Shown: piece by piece, positions 1-8,016 of the stretch
Numbering within the stretch: position 1 is the stretch's first letter
Layout: every line of letters begins with the position of its first letter
Program-made: the position numbers and the translations under genes
Assembly (NCBI GenBank): GCA_002401965.1
Contig: NVUR01000008.1
Span: forward strand, 1-36,285
Source of the DNA: Alphaproteobacteria bacterium
Lineage (GTDB): Bacteria > Pseudomonadota > Alphaproteobacteria > Micavibrionales > Micavibrionaceae
Direction: 5' to 3'
Length of the DNA stretch: 36,285 nucleotides
The notes under the pieces: model-generated
Databases searched by the model: none
Told to the model about the DNA's origin: nothing
Seen by the model: the letters and a program-made list of their open reading frames with translations, nothing else

Positions 1-100
1 CCGCTATGTTTGAGCCATCTTTATCAAGGTCGAGCAATACGCGACGGATTTTTGAACGCTTATAGCGCAGCGACAGTAATATTATTTCTATGTTGGCCAT
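1..100 (-). CDS. Partial element-borne hypothetical protein, N-terminal 33 residues
   Basis: A reading frame starts at ATG 100-98 with a purine-rich TAGGAGAAGCC ribosome site just upstream and reads off the window edge. It begins MANIEIILLSLRYKRSKIRR. The copy at 35549 has the same N-terminus with T in place of A at residue 2, but there it is frameshifted. The product is not recognised. It sits about 78 bases inside the element terminus, so it is the first gene of the mobile element and is probably a transposition accessory or passenger protein. The left copy has no disruption in the visible part. Confidence 0.45.
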   Translation of the reverse strand, partial: MANIEIILLSLRYKRSKIRRVLLDLDKDGSNIA

Positions 101-178
101 GGCTTCTCCTAAATCTTATTTTTAAGAGAATAGCAGATCATAAACACACACGGCAGACGCCCTTCACCGGACGCTTAC
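1..178 (-). mobile_element. End of an insertion element (IS66-like terminus), left copy
   Basis: Read on the minus strand from 178 the element begins GTAAGCGTCCGGTGAAGGGC and runs out of the window at position 1. The same sequence, with three differences seen, occurs in opposite orientation at 35471-35648. Both copies begin abruptly inside another gene, a metallophosphoesterase here and an IS5 transposase there, which fixes this as a true element terminus. The GTAAGCG start resembles IS66-family ends from memory; the family name is an inference because no transposase of the element is visible. The rest lies outside the window. Confidence 0.7.
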
Positions 179-747
179 TTTTGAATATCGGTATTTTGAT
201 ACCAAAGGTCTTCCAGACCAGCGATCCACAGTGTTTCATTTTTACACTCTATAGATATTGCTTTATTTTTTAGAACTGGAATATTTGTTTTAACAAGTGC
301 TTCAGGCCATCCGCTGATGCCGTGAAGATCATGATTGCCAATAACGGCAAAGACACCGCATTTTGCCGTTAGTTTTTTGTATGGCGCAACGCCTTGCTCC
401 GGCGTTAACTGGATGCCAAAAGGATATGTGCCGACATAATCGCCAAGCAATAAAATGAGATCAGGTTCTAGGGCGTTTGCCTTTTTAACGATCGTTTCTA
501 TGTGTGCGGCGCTCATCCATGGCCAGATGGCATGCACGTCCGATATCAGGGCGATTTTTAATTCTGTTTGCGCTGTCCATTTGTCCGAGTCTATTTCCCA
601 TTCGGTTACTTTTAATTTAAACGGCTCAATAAAGCAGGCGTAAAGCCCGATAAAGCCCAAGACTACGAATATTGTCAGGGCGATTTTTGTGGATTTGGGT
701 AGGGTCATCATAGTTTTACCAATCGCCTTATTCTTGCTCATCCGCAT
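175..747 (-). CDS. Metallophosphoesterase, C-terminally truncated by an insertion element
   Basis: This is a calcineurin-like phosphoesterase with an N-terminal membrane anchor (about residues 21-40), so the catalytic domain should lie outside the inner membrane. Metal-binding motifs of the first half of the fold are visible: D70-x-H72 (SDVHA), GD at 102-103 and GNHD at 137-140. The later histidine motifs (GH and GHTH type) are absent. The frame ends at a stop codon created within a few bases of the element boundary at 178, so the protein stops at 190 residues, while family members of this kind are usually much longer. It is downstream of radA in the same direction and overlaps its end by about 20 bases, suggesting translational coupling. 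The truncated enzyme is probably inactive. Family assignment is good; substrate is unknown. Confidence 0.75.
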   Translation of the reverse strand: MRMSKNKAIGKTMMTLPKSTKIALTIFVVLGFIGLYACFIEPFKLKVTEWEIDSDKWTAQTELKIALISDVHAIWPWMSAAHIETIVKKANALEPDLILLLGDYVGTYPFGIQLTPEQGVAPYKKLTAKCGVFAVIGNHDLHGISGWPEALVKTNIPVLKNKAISIECKNETLWIAGLEDLWYQNTDIQK

Positions 748-2122
748 TTACGCCGAGGAGGTTGGCGAGGTCTTTGATGTGGGTGACTTCGTTGGTTAGG
801 ATGGGGCTGTCTTTATTGGCGGTTTTCTTGGAGAGCTTTGGAATTGTGGCGCGTTCGAAGCCTAGCTTGGATGATTCTTTTAGGCGCACTTCGGGTTGTG
901 AGACTTGGCGCACTTCGCCTGCGAGGCCGATTTCACCGAAGAAAATCATATCCGCGGGCAGGGCTTCGTTGGAAAGCGCGCTGATTAGGGCGGCGGCGAC
1001 GGCGAGATCTGCGGCGGGTTCGTTGATGCGGATGCCGCCTGCGATGTTCAGGAATATATCATGTTGGGACAGCGAGATGCCGCAGCGTGATTCAAGGACG
1101 GCGACAATCATGGCAAGGCGGTTATGATCCCAGCCCAATACGGCGCGGCGCGGTGAGCCTAAGGATGATGGCACAACGAGGGCTTGTACTTCGACCAATA
1201 AGGGGCGTGTGCCTTCTAAGGCGGCGAGGACGGCACTGCCTGCTGCGTCTTTGTGGCGTTGGGACAGGAACAGGGCAGAGGGGTTTGCAACTTCGATTAA
1301 GCCTTGCTCTGCCATTTCGAACACGCCGATTTCATCTGTGGGGCCGAAGCGGTTTTTCACGGTGCGTAAGATGCGGAATTGGTGGCTGCGGTCGCCTTCG
1401 AAGTAAAGGACGGTATCAACCAGATGCTCTAAAACGCGGGGGCCTGCGATTTGCCCGTCTTTGGTGACGTGGCCGACAAAGACCACGACGATGCCTTGGC
1501 TTTTTGCCATGCGGATAATTTCTTGGGTAGAGGTGCGCACTTGGGTGACTGTGCCCGGTGCGCTGTCTACGGAATCGACAAACATGGTTTGAATGGAGTC
1601 GATGACGAGCAGCTGCACTGTTTGCGGCGCGGCTCTAACCGATTCCAATATATCGCGGACATTGGTGGCAGAGGCCAGCATAACGCCTGTATCTCCCAGT
1701 CCTAAACGATTTGCGCGCATACGGATTTGGTCGATAGATTCCTCGCCTGATATATAAACGCAATGCACGTCGTTTTTGGTCAGGGCGCATACGGCTTGTA
1801 ACAGCAGCGTTGATTTACCGATGCCTGGATCACCGCCGATTAATATGGCTGAACCCGGCACAAGGCCGCCGCCTGTTACGCGGTCAAATTCGGCGATTTT
1901 TGTTTTGTGGCGCGGATAGGTTCTCTTGGTGTCATTGCGTAGATCAACGAAATCGATGACGCGGCCTTTATGTTTGCCGCTTAAGCCCTTTGGCACCGCG
2001 CCTGTTGTGGCGGTTTCTTCCTGAATGGTGTTCCATTCATTGCAGCTCTCGCATTTCCCCGCCCAGCGGGTGGAAATCGAGCCACAGGTTTGACAAGTAA
2101 AAGATTTTTGCGGTTTAGCCAT
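728..2122 (-). CDS. radA: DNA repair protein RadA
   Basis: RadA is a RecA-like ATPase that helps process recombination intermediates and drives branch migration. Features seen in the 464-residue product are an N-terminal C4 zinc finger (C10, C13, C24, C27), a Walker A motif GGDPGIGKST at 96-105, a hydrophobic Walker B strand ending VIDS near 173-176, and the RadA signature KNRFG at 256-260. The C-terminal third is Lon-protease-like, with no expectation of protease activity. The length is typical for the family. The gene is followed with a 20-base overlap by the truncated metallophosphoesterase and preceded by an EAL-domain gene about 40 bases upstream. The ATG start immediately precedes the zinc finger, as expected. 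Confidence 0.97.
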   Translation of the reverse strand: MAKPQKSFTCQTCGSISTRWAGKCESCNEWNTIQEETATTGAVPKGLSGKHKGRVIDFVDLRNDTKRTYPRHKTKIAEFDRVTGGGLVPGSAILIGGDPGIGKSTLLLQAVCALTKNDVHCVYISGEESIDQIRMRANRLGLGDTGVMLASATNVRDILESVRAAPQTVQLLVIDSIQTMFVDSVDSAPGTVTQVRTSTQEIIRMAKSQGIVVVFVGHVTKDGQIAGPRVLEHLVDTVLYFEGDRSHQFRILRTVKNRFGPTDEIGVFEMAEQGLIEVANPSALFLSQRHKDAAGSAVLAALEGTRPLLVEVQALVVPSSLGSPRRAVLGWDHNRLAMIVAVLESRCGISLSQHDIFLNIAGGIRINEPAADLAVAAALISALSNEALPADMIFFGEIGLAGEVRQVSQPEVRLKESSKLGFERATIPKLSKKTANKDSPILTNEVTHIKDLANLLGVNADEQE

Positions 2123-2163
2123 AACAAGATCATACGCGATATAATTTTATCGGCAATAGATAT

Positions 2164-3015
2164 CTATATGGTTAACGTTTCATCTGGGTGCGCCTCAACT
2201 TCAACAGTGAAATCTTCAGGTTTCAGACCCCACCCCTGCACACCTGTAAGCCCCATATCAAATAGATAATGTGCCTCTTCGCGGTTATAAACGCGTTCGG
2301 CGACCAACGCACAATGAGGATAGTCATTTTTTAGGCGCTGAACTGCTTCGTTGAATTGCTCCTGCATAAATTCTGTATTGTCATCGCCCAACCCAGCCCG
2401 CACTAAGGGACCATCAATTTTGATAAAATCAACCAAATCACCAAATACATGCAAACGATTTTCATGGTCTTGACCAATTGAATAATCATCCAATGCAAAG
2501 CGATACCCTTGGTCTTTCATAGCCTCTAAATGCGTAATGTCTGCGGTTCTATCAACGTTATGTTCCAGAATTTCGAAGATCATATTTTTCGGCTTAAATG
2601 GTTCCAGTTTAGGTGCCATAAATGTCCAGAAATTTTCTGAGAGTACTGAATCAACAGAAAGATTCAGGGTAATAGGTTTGACTACAGACAATTCTTGAGA
2701 AACTTCCAGAGCATTCGAACATGTCAGGGCATCAAATTCTTTTGCGATATCAAGGTCATGGCTTAATTGTGATAAATGCCCGATGGAAAATGATTTCTTA
2801 CCATTATTGGGACGTGATAAAATTTCATATGCTATGGTTTCACCTTGTCCATAGATGGCTTCGGTTTGAATATGACGGCGTCTAAAGGCGTTGCTGTCCA
2901 GTGCCTCTTTAAATTCAGAAAGGATATCAGGATCGTCTACTATTTTTTCGACCTGATGAAAGGCGTCTATTAAACAATCATAGCTACTTTTATTCAACGC
3001 AAGCATTATAGTCAT
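2164..3015 (-). CDS. EAL-domain protein (c-di-GMP phosphodiesterase family, divergent)
   Basis: The 283-residue cytoplasmic protein has an EAL domain covering most of residues 48-270 and no recognisable sensor or GGDEF domain. The EAL motif is degenerate (AYEIL, E64), but the other residues associated with catalysis can be lined up: N118 in LNLS, E148 or E151 in FEILE, the Asp pair D176-D177 in LDDYS, K199 in IKID, E240 in AERV and Q260 in VQGW. The metal-binding DDFG loop reads DDYS. Hydrolysis of cyclic di-GMP is therefore possible, but a purely binding role cannot be excluded. It lies about 40 bases upstream of radA in the same orientation and downstream of hisD; a functional link to either is not evident. 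Confidence 0.75.
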   Translation of the reverse strand: MTIMLALNKSSYDCLIDAFHQVEKIVDDPDILSEFKEALDSNAFRRRHIQTEAIYGQGETIAYEILSRPNNGKKSFSIGHLSQLSHDLDIAKEFDALTCSNALEVSQELSVVKPITLNLSVDSVLSENFWTFMAPKLEPFKPKNMIFEILEHNVDRTADITHLEAMKDQGYRFALDDYSIGQDHENRLHVFGDLVDFIKIDGPLVRAGLGDDNTEFMQEQFNEAVQRLKNDYPHCALVAERVYNREEAHYLFDMGLTGVQGWGLKPEDFTVEVEAHPDETLTI

Positions 3016-3078
3016 TCACTCAATTTTATATATTCTTTTTATAGTATAAGGCCAGAGTGAATATATTGCGAGGATAAA

Positions 3079-4401
3079 TTAATTCCGGCGGCGTAGAACC
3101 TCACCATGGGCGGGGAAATTTTCGTAATCTGTCATCGTGCAAACCGCATCTTTCAGGCTCTCGAACCCTTGCTTATCACAACGCGAAATCGAAGTACGTT
3201 TCAAGAAATCCCAAACAGATGTGCAGGAATACGTATGCGCATTTCCACCCGTTGGCAAAACATGGTTCACGCCAATTCCGTAATTTCCCAAGGATGAGGG
3301 CGTATATTCACCGATCAAAATTTCACCTGCATGGGTGAGTTGATCGAGATAATTCTCGCCACCTTTGATTTTCAAGTGTAAATGCTCCGGCGCGTAGGCG
3401 TTACTAAAGGCGATGGATGCTTCCAGACTCTCAGTCAGGATAATCCCGCCATAGCTATCGCCCATATCATTGGAGACACCTGCCATCACATGCGCGCAAA
3501 TATCGCGATGCTTTTCGGGCAGGCTATTAATAACGGCGGGCATATTTTCCTGCACATATTTTGCCAAGACCTCATCATGCGTCACCAACAATGCGCCACT
3601 ATCCTTGCCGTGCTCTGCTTCGTTCAGCACATCTAATATCGTGTTATCAAAATCCGCACTGCCATCCGCCAGAACGATAGATTCAGAAGGGCCCGCGGGC
3701 ATCCCCGGATCCATAATGTCGGAGAGAATGCGTTTCGCCGCCGCGACATACGGGCTACCCGGACCCAGCACTTTCTTCACTTGCGGCACGCTTTCCGTTC
3801 CATAACCCAGCGCAGCAATACCTTGCGCGCCACCACATTTATAAACATTTTCAATACCGCATAGTTTCGCAGTATAAAGCGTCGCATCATCAATCGATCC
3901 ATCAGCGGTTGGCGGCGTTACAACGGCAATCGTCTTCACCCCCGCAATCACCGCAGGCAAGGCCAACATATACAGTGCAGAAGGAAACGCGCCCTTTCCA
4001 CGTGGGACATAGAGACCGACAGAATCAATCGCGTTGACTTGCTCCCCCGCCCAGACACCAGGTTCAATCTCCACCATCCAGCGATCTTCGACGCGCTTCA
4101 TTTGTTCCACGTGAAACTTATCCACATTCGCCGCACATCGCTTAATTGCTGCCTTTAGATCATCATTCAGATTTTCTTCCGCACGGGTAAATTCCTCGGG
4201 GGTTGCTTTGATGTTTTCAATTTCCGCACCTTCGAATTTCTTAGCATAGCGTCTCAGCGCAGCATCACCATTAACTCGCACATCTTCGATAATAGGTTCT
4301 ACGATTTTGCACACAGCATCAATATCGGCTTGTGCACGACGCATAATGCGTGCTTGCGTTTCCTGATCTGTTTCATTCCATCGATATAATGCTATTGTCA
4401 T
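3079..4401 (-). CDS. hisD: Histidinol dehydrogenase
   Basis: HisD catalyses the last two oxidations of histidine biosynthesis, from L-histidinol to L-histidine with NAD+. The product is about 440 residues. Family motifs seen include GPGSPYV, AGPSE, EHGKDSGA and the C-terminal HVLPTGGNAHTYS. The frame is open further upstream, but the start is placed at 4401 (MTIALYRWNE) because it is preceded by AGAGGTAAAA and because longer versions would run into hisH on the other strand. The gene is divergent from hisH with only 45 bases between the start codons. A parS-like 16-mer at 4103-4118 lies inside the gene. Confidence 0.96.
   Translation of the reverse strand: MTIALYRWNETDQETQARIMRRAQADIDAVCKIVEPIIEDVRVNGDAALRRYAKKFEGAEIENIKATPEEFTRAEENLNDDLKAAIKRCAANVDKFHVEQMKRVEDRWMVEIEPGVWAGEQVNAIDSVGLYVPRGKGAFPSALYMLALPAVIAGVKTIAVVTPPTADGSIDDATLYTAKLCGIENVYKCGGAQGIAALGYGTESVPQVKKVLGPGSPYVAAAKRILSDIMDPGMPAGPSESIVLADGSADFDNTILDVLNEAEHGKDSGALLVTHDEVLAKYVQENMPAVINSLPEKHRDICAHVMAGVSNDMGDSYGGIILTESLEASIAFSNAYAPEHLHLKIKGGENYLDQLTHAGEILIGEYTPSSLGNYGIGVNHVLPTGGNAHTYSCTSVWDFLKRTSISRCDKQGFESLKDAVCTMTDYENFPAHGEVLRRRN
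4103..4118. promoter_or_regulatory. Candidate parS-like site (14/16) inside hisD
   Basis: TGTTCCACGTGAAACT matches the parS consensus TGTTTCACGTGAAACA except at position 5, a position that varies in known parS sites, and at the last base. It is followed at 4118 by TTATCCACA, which looks like a DnaA box. Both lie in coding sequence, about 21.5 kb from the perfect parS in mnmG. A chance match of the CACGTG core is possible. Confidence 0.4.
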
Positions 4402-4411
4402 TTTTACCTCT

Positions 4412-4439
4412 TTGACTTCATCTGAAATGGCACTATAAA
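4412..4439 (+). promoter_or_regulatory. Promoter for hisH, probably giving a leaderless mRNA
   Basis: TTGACT at 4412-4417 and TATAAA at 4434-4439 are separated by 16 bases, a good sigma-70-type match. The hisH ATG begins at 4447, seven bases after the -10 box, which puts the expected transcription start at or next to the ATG. No ribosome-binding site precedes it. The -10 region CTATAAAG read on the other strand (CTTTATAG) could also serve the divergent hisD gene. Confidence 0.55.
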
Positions 4440-4446
4440 GACATTT

Positions 4447-5106
4447 ATGAAGAAAAACTATATTGTAATCATTGATTATGGCTCTGGTAATTTGCGCTCT
4501 GCGGCAAAAGCGTTCGAGCATGTCAGTAAAGATATCACCGTAAAGATCAGCAATCGTCCCGAAGACTTACTAAATGCCGATCGTATCGTCTTACCCGGAC
4601 AAGGCGCATTTCGTGATTGCATGGAGGGTCTAAGCGCGATTGACGGCATGGTTGAAGCCCTTAATGAATCCGTTATTCAAAAGGCAACGCCTTTCCTTGG
4701 GATTTGTGTCGGAATGCAATTAATGGCAAGCCGTGGAATGGAACACGGTGTTACCGCTGGACTAGGCTGGATTGATGGGGATGTTATTCCAATTACGCCC
4801 AATGATCCGTCTCTGAAAATCCCGCATATGGGCTGGAACGAGCTGCGTTATCTCTCAGCAAATGAAAGCCAGGATAATCGTCATTTTGTGCTACGCAACA
4901 CAGATTCTTCAGAAAATTTTTACTTTGTTCACTCTTTTATGTTTCAATGTACATATAATCATAATTGTTTAGCGATGGTAGATTATGGTGGGCTGATCCC
5001 CGCAATCGTTGGACGTGATAATATAATCGGGATGCAATTCCATCCCGAAAAAAGCCATAAAGCTGGATTAAAGTTATTATCGAACTTTCTGGACTGGAAA
5101 CCATAA
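4447..5106 (+). CDS. hisH: Imidazole glycerol phosphate synthase subunit HisH (glutaminase)
   Basis: HisH is the glutamine amidotransferase half of IGP synthase. It releases ammonia from glutamine and passes it to HisF in histidine biosynthesis. The 219-residue product has the N-terminal IDYGSGNL motif (9-16), the oxyanion strand LPGQGAF (49-55), the nucleophile C87 in GICVGM, and H199 and E201 in FHPEKS, so the Cys-His-Glu triad is complete. It is divergent from hisD and followed by a GNAT gene, a broken small gene and then hisA. hisF and hisB, which often sit beside hisH and hisA, are not in the window. There is no clear ribosome-binding site, and a strong promoter lies directly against the start codon. 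Confidence 0.97.
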   Translation: MKKNYIVIIDYGSGNLRSAAKAFEHVSKDITVKISNRPEDLLNADRIVLPGQGAFRDCMEGLSAIDGMVEALNESVIQKATPFLGICVGMQLMASRGMEHGVTAGLGWIDGDVIPITPNDPSLKIPHMGWNELRYLSANESQDNRHFVLRNTDSSENFYFVHSFMFQCTYNHNCLAMVDYGGLIPAIVGRDNIIGMQFHPEKSHKAGLKLLSNFLDWKP

Positions 5107-5132
5107 TGAATATTATGCGACCGTAATATTCA
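5107..5132. other. Perfect hairpin after hisH
   Basis: TGAATATTA and TAATATTCA form a 9-bp perfect stem around an 8-base loop immediately after the hisH stop. It is followed by GGGGG rather than a T-run on the plus strand, so it is not a standard intrinsic terminator. A second, bulged hairpin (GCATCGT with ACGGTGATGC) follows at about 5137-5161, before the GNAT gene. The pair could stabilise mRNA ends or attenuate transcription into the GNAT gene. Confidence 0.4.
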
Positions 5133-5188
5133 GGGGGCATCGTGTGAAGATACGGTGATGCTTCGAATAAAAAGATAGGGATAATCTT

Positions 5189-5734
5189 ATGAGCGATCAA
5201 ACAATCCTAAAACCGTTAGAGCCTACTCCAACGGTTGAGCATCTTGAAAAAATTAATATAAATGACTTAAATGATTTATGTGATGCCACAGATGCAGCCA
5301 TTGAAGGCGGTGGTGGTTTTGGATGGGTTCAACTTCCTGCCCGTAATATTTTAGAACGCTATTGGAATGGTGTCTTGGTGATGCCGGCGCGTGCATTATT
5401 TGTTGCGCGCCTTGATAGTGTTATTTGCGGAACGTGCCAGCTCTTAAAACCACCCAGTAATAACGAAGCGCAAAGCTTCTCCATACAGCTCACCACAAAT
5501 TTTGTTGCGCCATGGGCGCGTGGACATGGTCTTGCGAAAATGATTATCGAAGCCGCAGAAAAATATGCGAAAGAAGAGGGATTTGAGGTTATTAACCTTG
5601 ATATCCGCGAAACCCTGACAGAGGCTATGGCTCTGTATGAACGTCTGAACTATCATCGCATTGGTGAACATCCGCACTATGCCAGGGTCAATGGCAAAGT
5701 CTTAAAGGGATATTATTATACGAAGGCGTTATAA
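5189..5734 (+). CDS. GNAT family N-acetyltransferase
   Basis: The 181-residue cytoplasmic protein has a GNAT fold in its second half. The acetyl-CoA pyrophosphate-binding loop is visible as ARGHGLAKMI (R/Q-x-x-G-x-G/A type), preceded by strand NFVAPWA and followed by helix AAEKYAKEEGF, strand VINLDIRE and the C-terminal MALYERLNYHRIGEHPHYAR typical of GNAT motif B. The acceptor substrate cannot be told. The gene starts at ATG after GATAGGGATAATCTT, which contains a weak ribosome-binding site. It sits between hisH and hisA in the same direction, but the spacing and the promoter at 5831 argue against one tight his operon. Confidence 0.85.
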   Translation: MSDQTILKPLEPTPTVEHLEKININDLNDLCDATDAAIEGGGGFGWVQLPARNILERYWNGVLVMPARALFVARLDSVICGTCQLLKPPSNNEAQSFSIQLTTNFVAPWARGHGLAKMIIEAAEKYAKEEGFEVINLDIRETLTEAMALYERLNYHRIGEHPHYARVNGKVLKGYYYTKAL

Positions 5735-5830
5735 TCTGTTCAGTTTATAGCTGTGCTTCTATAAAAATAGAGTCGACAATTCTTTCATCAGGGTTTTGTT
5801 TGCATTAAGGACGCGTGACTCATAAAAAAA

Positions 5831-5860
5831 TTGATGTTTTTATGAAAAACTTTCTATACT
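5831..5860 (+). promoter_or_regulatory. Sigma-70-like promoter of the small gene at 5896
   Basis: TTGATG at 5831-5836 and TATACT at 5855-5860 are separated by 18 bases. The start codon at 5896 lies 36 bases downstream of the -10 box, leaving room for the AAAGGG ribosome-binding site at 5882-5887. Confidence 0.5.
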
Positions 5861-5895
5861 AAGGTCATTATATATAATGTTAAAGGGTGACAACG

Positions 5896-6333
5896 ATGCC
5901 GAGTATTAAAGATATATTTAAACAAGATGATAATATTGAAGATTTTAAGAACGTTAGAAAAGCAATTGGTGGTGATCTTTTTGGCCAGAGGGCATTATCA
6001 GGCCTTATGAAAACCAGAGATAGGCAAGTGGGTGTTACTACATTCGTTGGTTCCGCTATTGTTGCTGGGGTTTTAACATATGGAGATCTGCAAGTGGATG
6101 ACAGTGATGTTGCTCAAGCTGCCAGAGATAGTGGCCTTGTTACAAAAAGTTAGCAAATTTCTGTGGCGGAAAGTGCCGTTGATAAATTAAGTACTATAAA
6201 ATTAGTAGAGCATTACGAAACATGCACCGAAAATAAAACAGCCGCTTTGTTAGAAGGATGCGAAACAGTGTATGAGGTTAATCCCGATACAAATGACGTG
6301 ACGAAGATTGAGAATCCTGTATTGTCTCAGTAA
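5896..6333 (+). pseudogene. Small hypothetical gene interrupted by an in-frame TAG
   Basis: The frame starts at ATG 5896, eight bases after AAAGGG, and runs 85 codons to TAG at 6151. The same frame then continues without another stop for 59 more codons to TAA at 6331. A terminator follows directly at 6368-6394, so the natural gene end is 6333 rather than 6153. The N-terminal part (MPSIKDIFKQDDN) contains one likely membrane segment (VGVTTFVGSAIVAGVLTYG). The post-TAG part has two cysteines about 12 residues apart and ends in NPVLSQ. The protein is not recognised. The simplest reading is a recent nonsense mutation; stop readthrough or a second start at GTG 6163 are alternatives. Confidence 0.55.
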
Positions 6334-6367
6334 TTGATTTTTTATTAGATATTGAAACTAATTATCT

Positions 6368-6394
6368 AAACGCCTATATTTTAGGCGTTTTTTA
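6368..6394 (+). terminator. Intrinsic terminator before hisA
   Basis: AAACGCCTA at 6368-6376 pairs with TAGGCGTTT at 6382-6390 around a 5-base loop and is followed by a run of T to 6394. It ends transcription of the interrupted small gene 20 bases before the hisA start, so hisA probably needs readthrough or its own start signal. Confidence 0.85.
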
Positions 6395-6414
6395 TTGCTT
6401 AGAGAAAGCCCAAA

Positions 6415-7143
6415 ATGATTATATACCCCGCGATTGATTTAAAAGGTGGAAAATGCGTACGCTTGTATAAGGGCGATATGGCACAAGAGACTGTCTACAA
6501 TGATAATCCAGCAGCGCAGGCTTTGGAATGGGCGCGCAGTGGGTTTTCATGGGTGCATGTTGTTGATCTTGATGGCGCAGTAAACGGCGCACCTGCCAAT
6601 CATTCAGCCGTACGTGGCATTATTGAGTCCGTTGATATTCCAGTTCAGCTTGGCGGTGGTATCCGCACCATGGCACAAATCGAAAAATGGCTGGCAGAAG
6701 GAGTTAGCCGCGTGATCCTTGGTACAATCGCAGTGCGTGATCCTGACCTTGTCAAAACGGCATGTTATGAATTTCCTGGACAAATTGTTGTCGGCATTGA
6801 TGCGCGTAACGGTAACGTTGCCGTTGAAGGCTGGGTTGAGGAATCAGACATGAAGGCAACCGAGCTTGCCAAAGTTTTTGAAGATGTCGGGGTTTCTACG
6901 ATTATTTACACCGATATTGATCGTGATGGCACAGGTAAAGGCGTTAATGTCGTCTCCACCATTGCCTTGGCACAAAGCACATCCATACCTGTTATCGCAT
7001 CAGGCGGTGTTGGTTCACTTGATGATCTAAGGCTCGTCCGTGATGCAGCACAATACGGCGTAGAAGGTGTTATTGTTGGTAAGGCTTTGTATGATGGACG
7101 CGTTACCCCAACGGATGCGATTAAAGTTGCATCAGGCAGTTAG
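6415..7143 (+). CDS. hisA: ProFAR isomerase HisA
   Basis: HisA catalyses the Amadori rearrangement of ProFAR to PRFAR in histidine biosynthesis and is a (beta/alpha)8 barrel. The 242-residue product carries the catalytic D8 in [12 protein letters not shown] and D129 in [10 protein letters not shown], the first phosphate-binding loop LGGGIR near 79-84, and the second in [11 protein letters not shown] near the C-terminus. The length is standard. The start ATG follows AGAGAAAGCCCAAA. The gene follows a terminator and converges with the next minus-strand gene with only 8 bases between their stops. hisF, the usual neighbour, is not next to it. Confidence 0.96.
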   Translation: MIIYPAIDLKGGKCVRLYKGDMAQETVYNDNPAAQALEWARSGFSWVHVVDLDGAVNGAPANHSAVRGIIESVDIPVQLGGGIRTMAQIEKWLAEGVSRVILGTIAVRDPDLVKTACYEFPGQIVVGIDARNGNVAVEGWVEESDMKATELAKVFEDVGVSTIIYTDIDRDGTGKGVNVVSTIALAQSTSIPVIASGGVGSLDDLRLVRDAAQYGVEGVIVGKALYDGRVTPTDAIKVASGS

Positions 7144-7151
7144 CAAATAAT

Positions 7152-7835
7152 CTATTCGAAATTATGTTGATTAAGGTAATTTTTTAACCATTGCCCTGCT
7201 TCTCTTTCGTGGGCATTTTTCGACACCATGCTTTGTTTTGCATAGTTTATAATAGAGTTATCACCCTCTTGAATGGCCTGAATAATACGGCTGCCATTAT
7301 TTTGAATAAATTTATCTTGATTTTCATCTGTTTTGCTCAAGATAACAATAGAGGGAAGTTTTGTATCCGGATTTTTCTGAAAGGCATCACGCGCAATCCA
7401 ACATAAATCTTTAGGCCCTGATAAATTGCTATCACAGCTTAAAATCGCATCATATTTATTCTGTCTTGCATACGCATATAGATCCTGATCCGAGCTATTC
7501 GGGCGGATTGCCCCTTGCTCTGAGCTGGACAAAAAGAATTCATCTTTAAAACGTTCAGAAAAAGTAAAATGTGGAATACCAATATGCTCATATATTGACT
7601 GTGTCAGGTTATAACTAAAGTTTACATCACATAATATCTTAAGATCACTTGCAGGTTCACCTGCCAAGTTTTTAATATCTTCCTTGTTTTCAAAAGTAGT
7701 CAAAAGGGCAAAACTTCGTCCAACTTCTATCTTTCCAAATTCATTAACCAAAGAGTTAATCTCTTGCCCTTCTCCCAAACGCTGTTTCATTTTCCGCGTC
7801 AAAGGGTTATATTTTTCACCGTTTGTTTCTAACAT
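7152..7835 (-). CDS. Hypothetical protein with a PIN-like (DUF5615/Mut7-C-type) core
   Basis: The 227-residue protein is not closely recognised. Residues about 66-140 follow the layout of small PIN-like nucleases of the DUF5615 type: an early strand with D70 and N72 (KILCDVNFSYNL), a Ser-Asp pair at 115-116 followed by a helix (DLYAYARQNKYD), and then ILSCDSNL with D135. These acidic residues are placed where the metal-binding residues would be. The N-terminal 60 residues and the C-terminal helix-rich tail are extra. There is no signal peptide. It converges on hisA. If the match is real it may be an RNA-cleaving toxin or processing enzyme; the evidence is pattern only. Confidence 0.5.
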   Translation of the reverse strand: MLETNGEKYNPLTRKMKQRLGEGQEINSLVNEFGKIEVGRSFALLTTFENKEDIKNLAGEPASDLKILCDVNFSYNLTQSIYEHIGIPHFTFSERFKDEFFLSSSEQGAIRPNSSDQDLYAYARQNKYDAILSCDSNLSGPKDLCWIARDAFQKNPDTKLPSIVILSKTDENQDKFIQNNGSRIIQAIQEGDNSIINYAKQSMVSKNAHEREAGQWLKNYLNQHNFE

Positions 7836-7950
7836 TTACCGCTCTTTTTTCTTATATGAACATAACCTTATCATAGTTCCATCACAGGCGATAAATCTTT
7901 ATCTGGAAAATAGACATAGGTGGATTTCACGGCATGCCTTCCCCTATAAA

Positions 7951-7979
7951 ACAATAAAGCAGAGCTTTCACCCTGCTTT
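7951..7979 (-). terminator. Intrinsic terminator after the 87-residue gene
   Basis: Read on the minus strand, AAAGCAG (7979-7973) pairs with CTGCTTT (7962-7956) around a 10-base loop and is followed by ATTGTTTTAT. It lies 38 bases past the stop of the minus-strand gene 8017-8280, separating it from the PIN-like gene downstream. Confidence 0.6.
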
Positions 7980-8016
7980 ATCGCTTTACCTTAAACGGTA
8001 TATCTTAGTCTTATGA

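Noticed and set aside
1087-1467. Long open frame on the plus strand opposite radA
   Set aside because: It is a shadow of the GC-biased third codon positions of radA, with arginine/glycine-rich content and no ribosome-binding site.
3993-4008. CACGTG core CTTTCCACGTGGGACA in hisD
   Set aside because: Only about 11 of 16 bases match parS.
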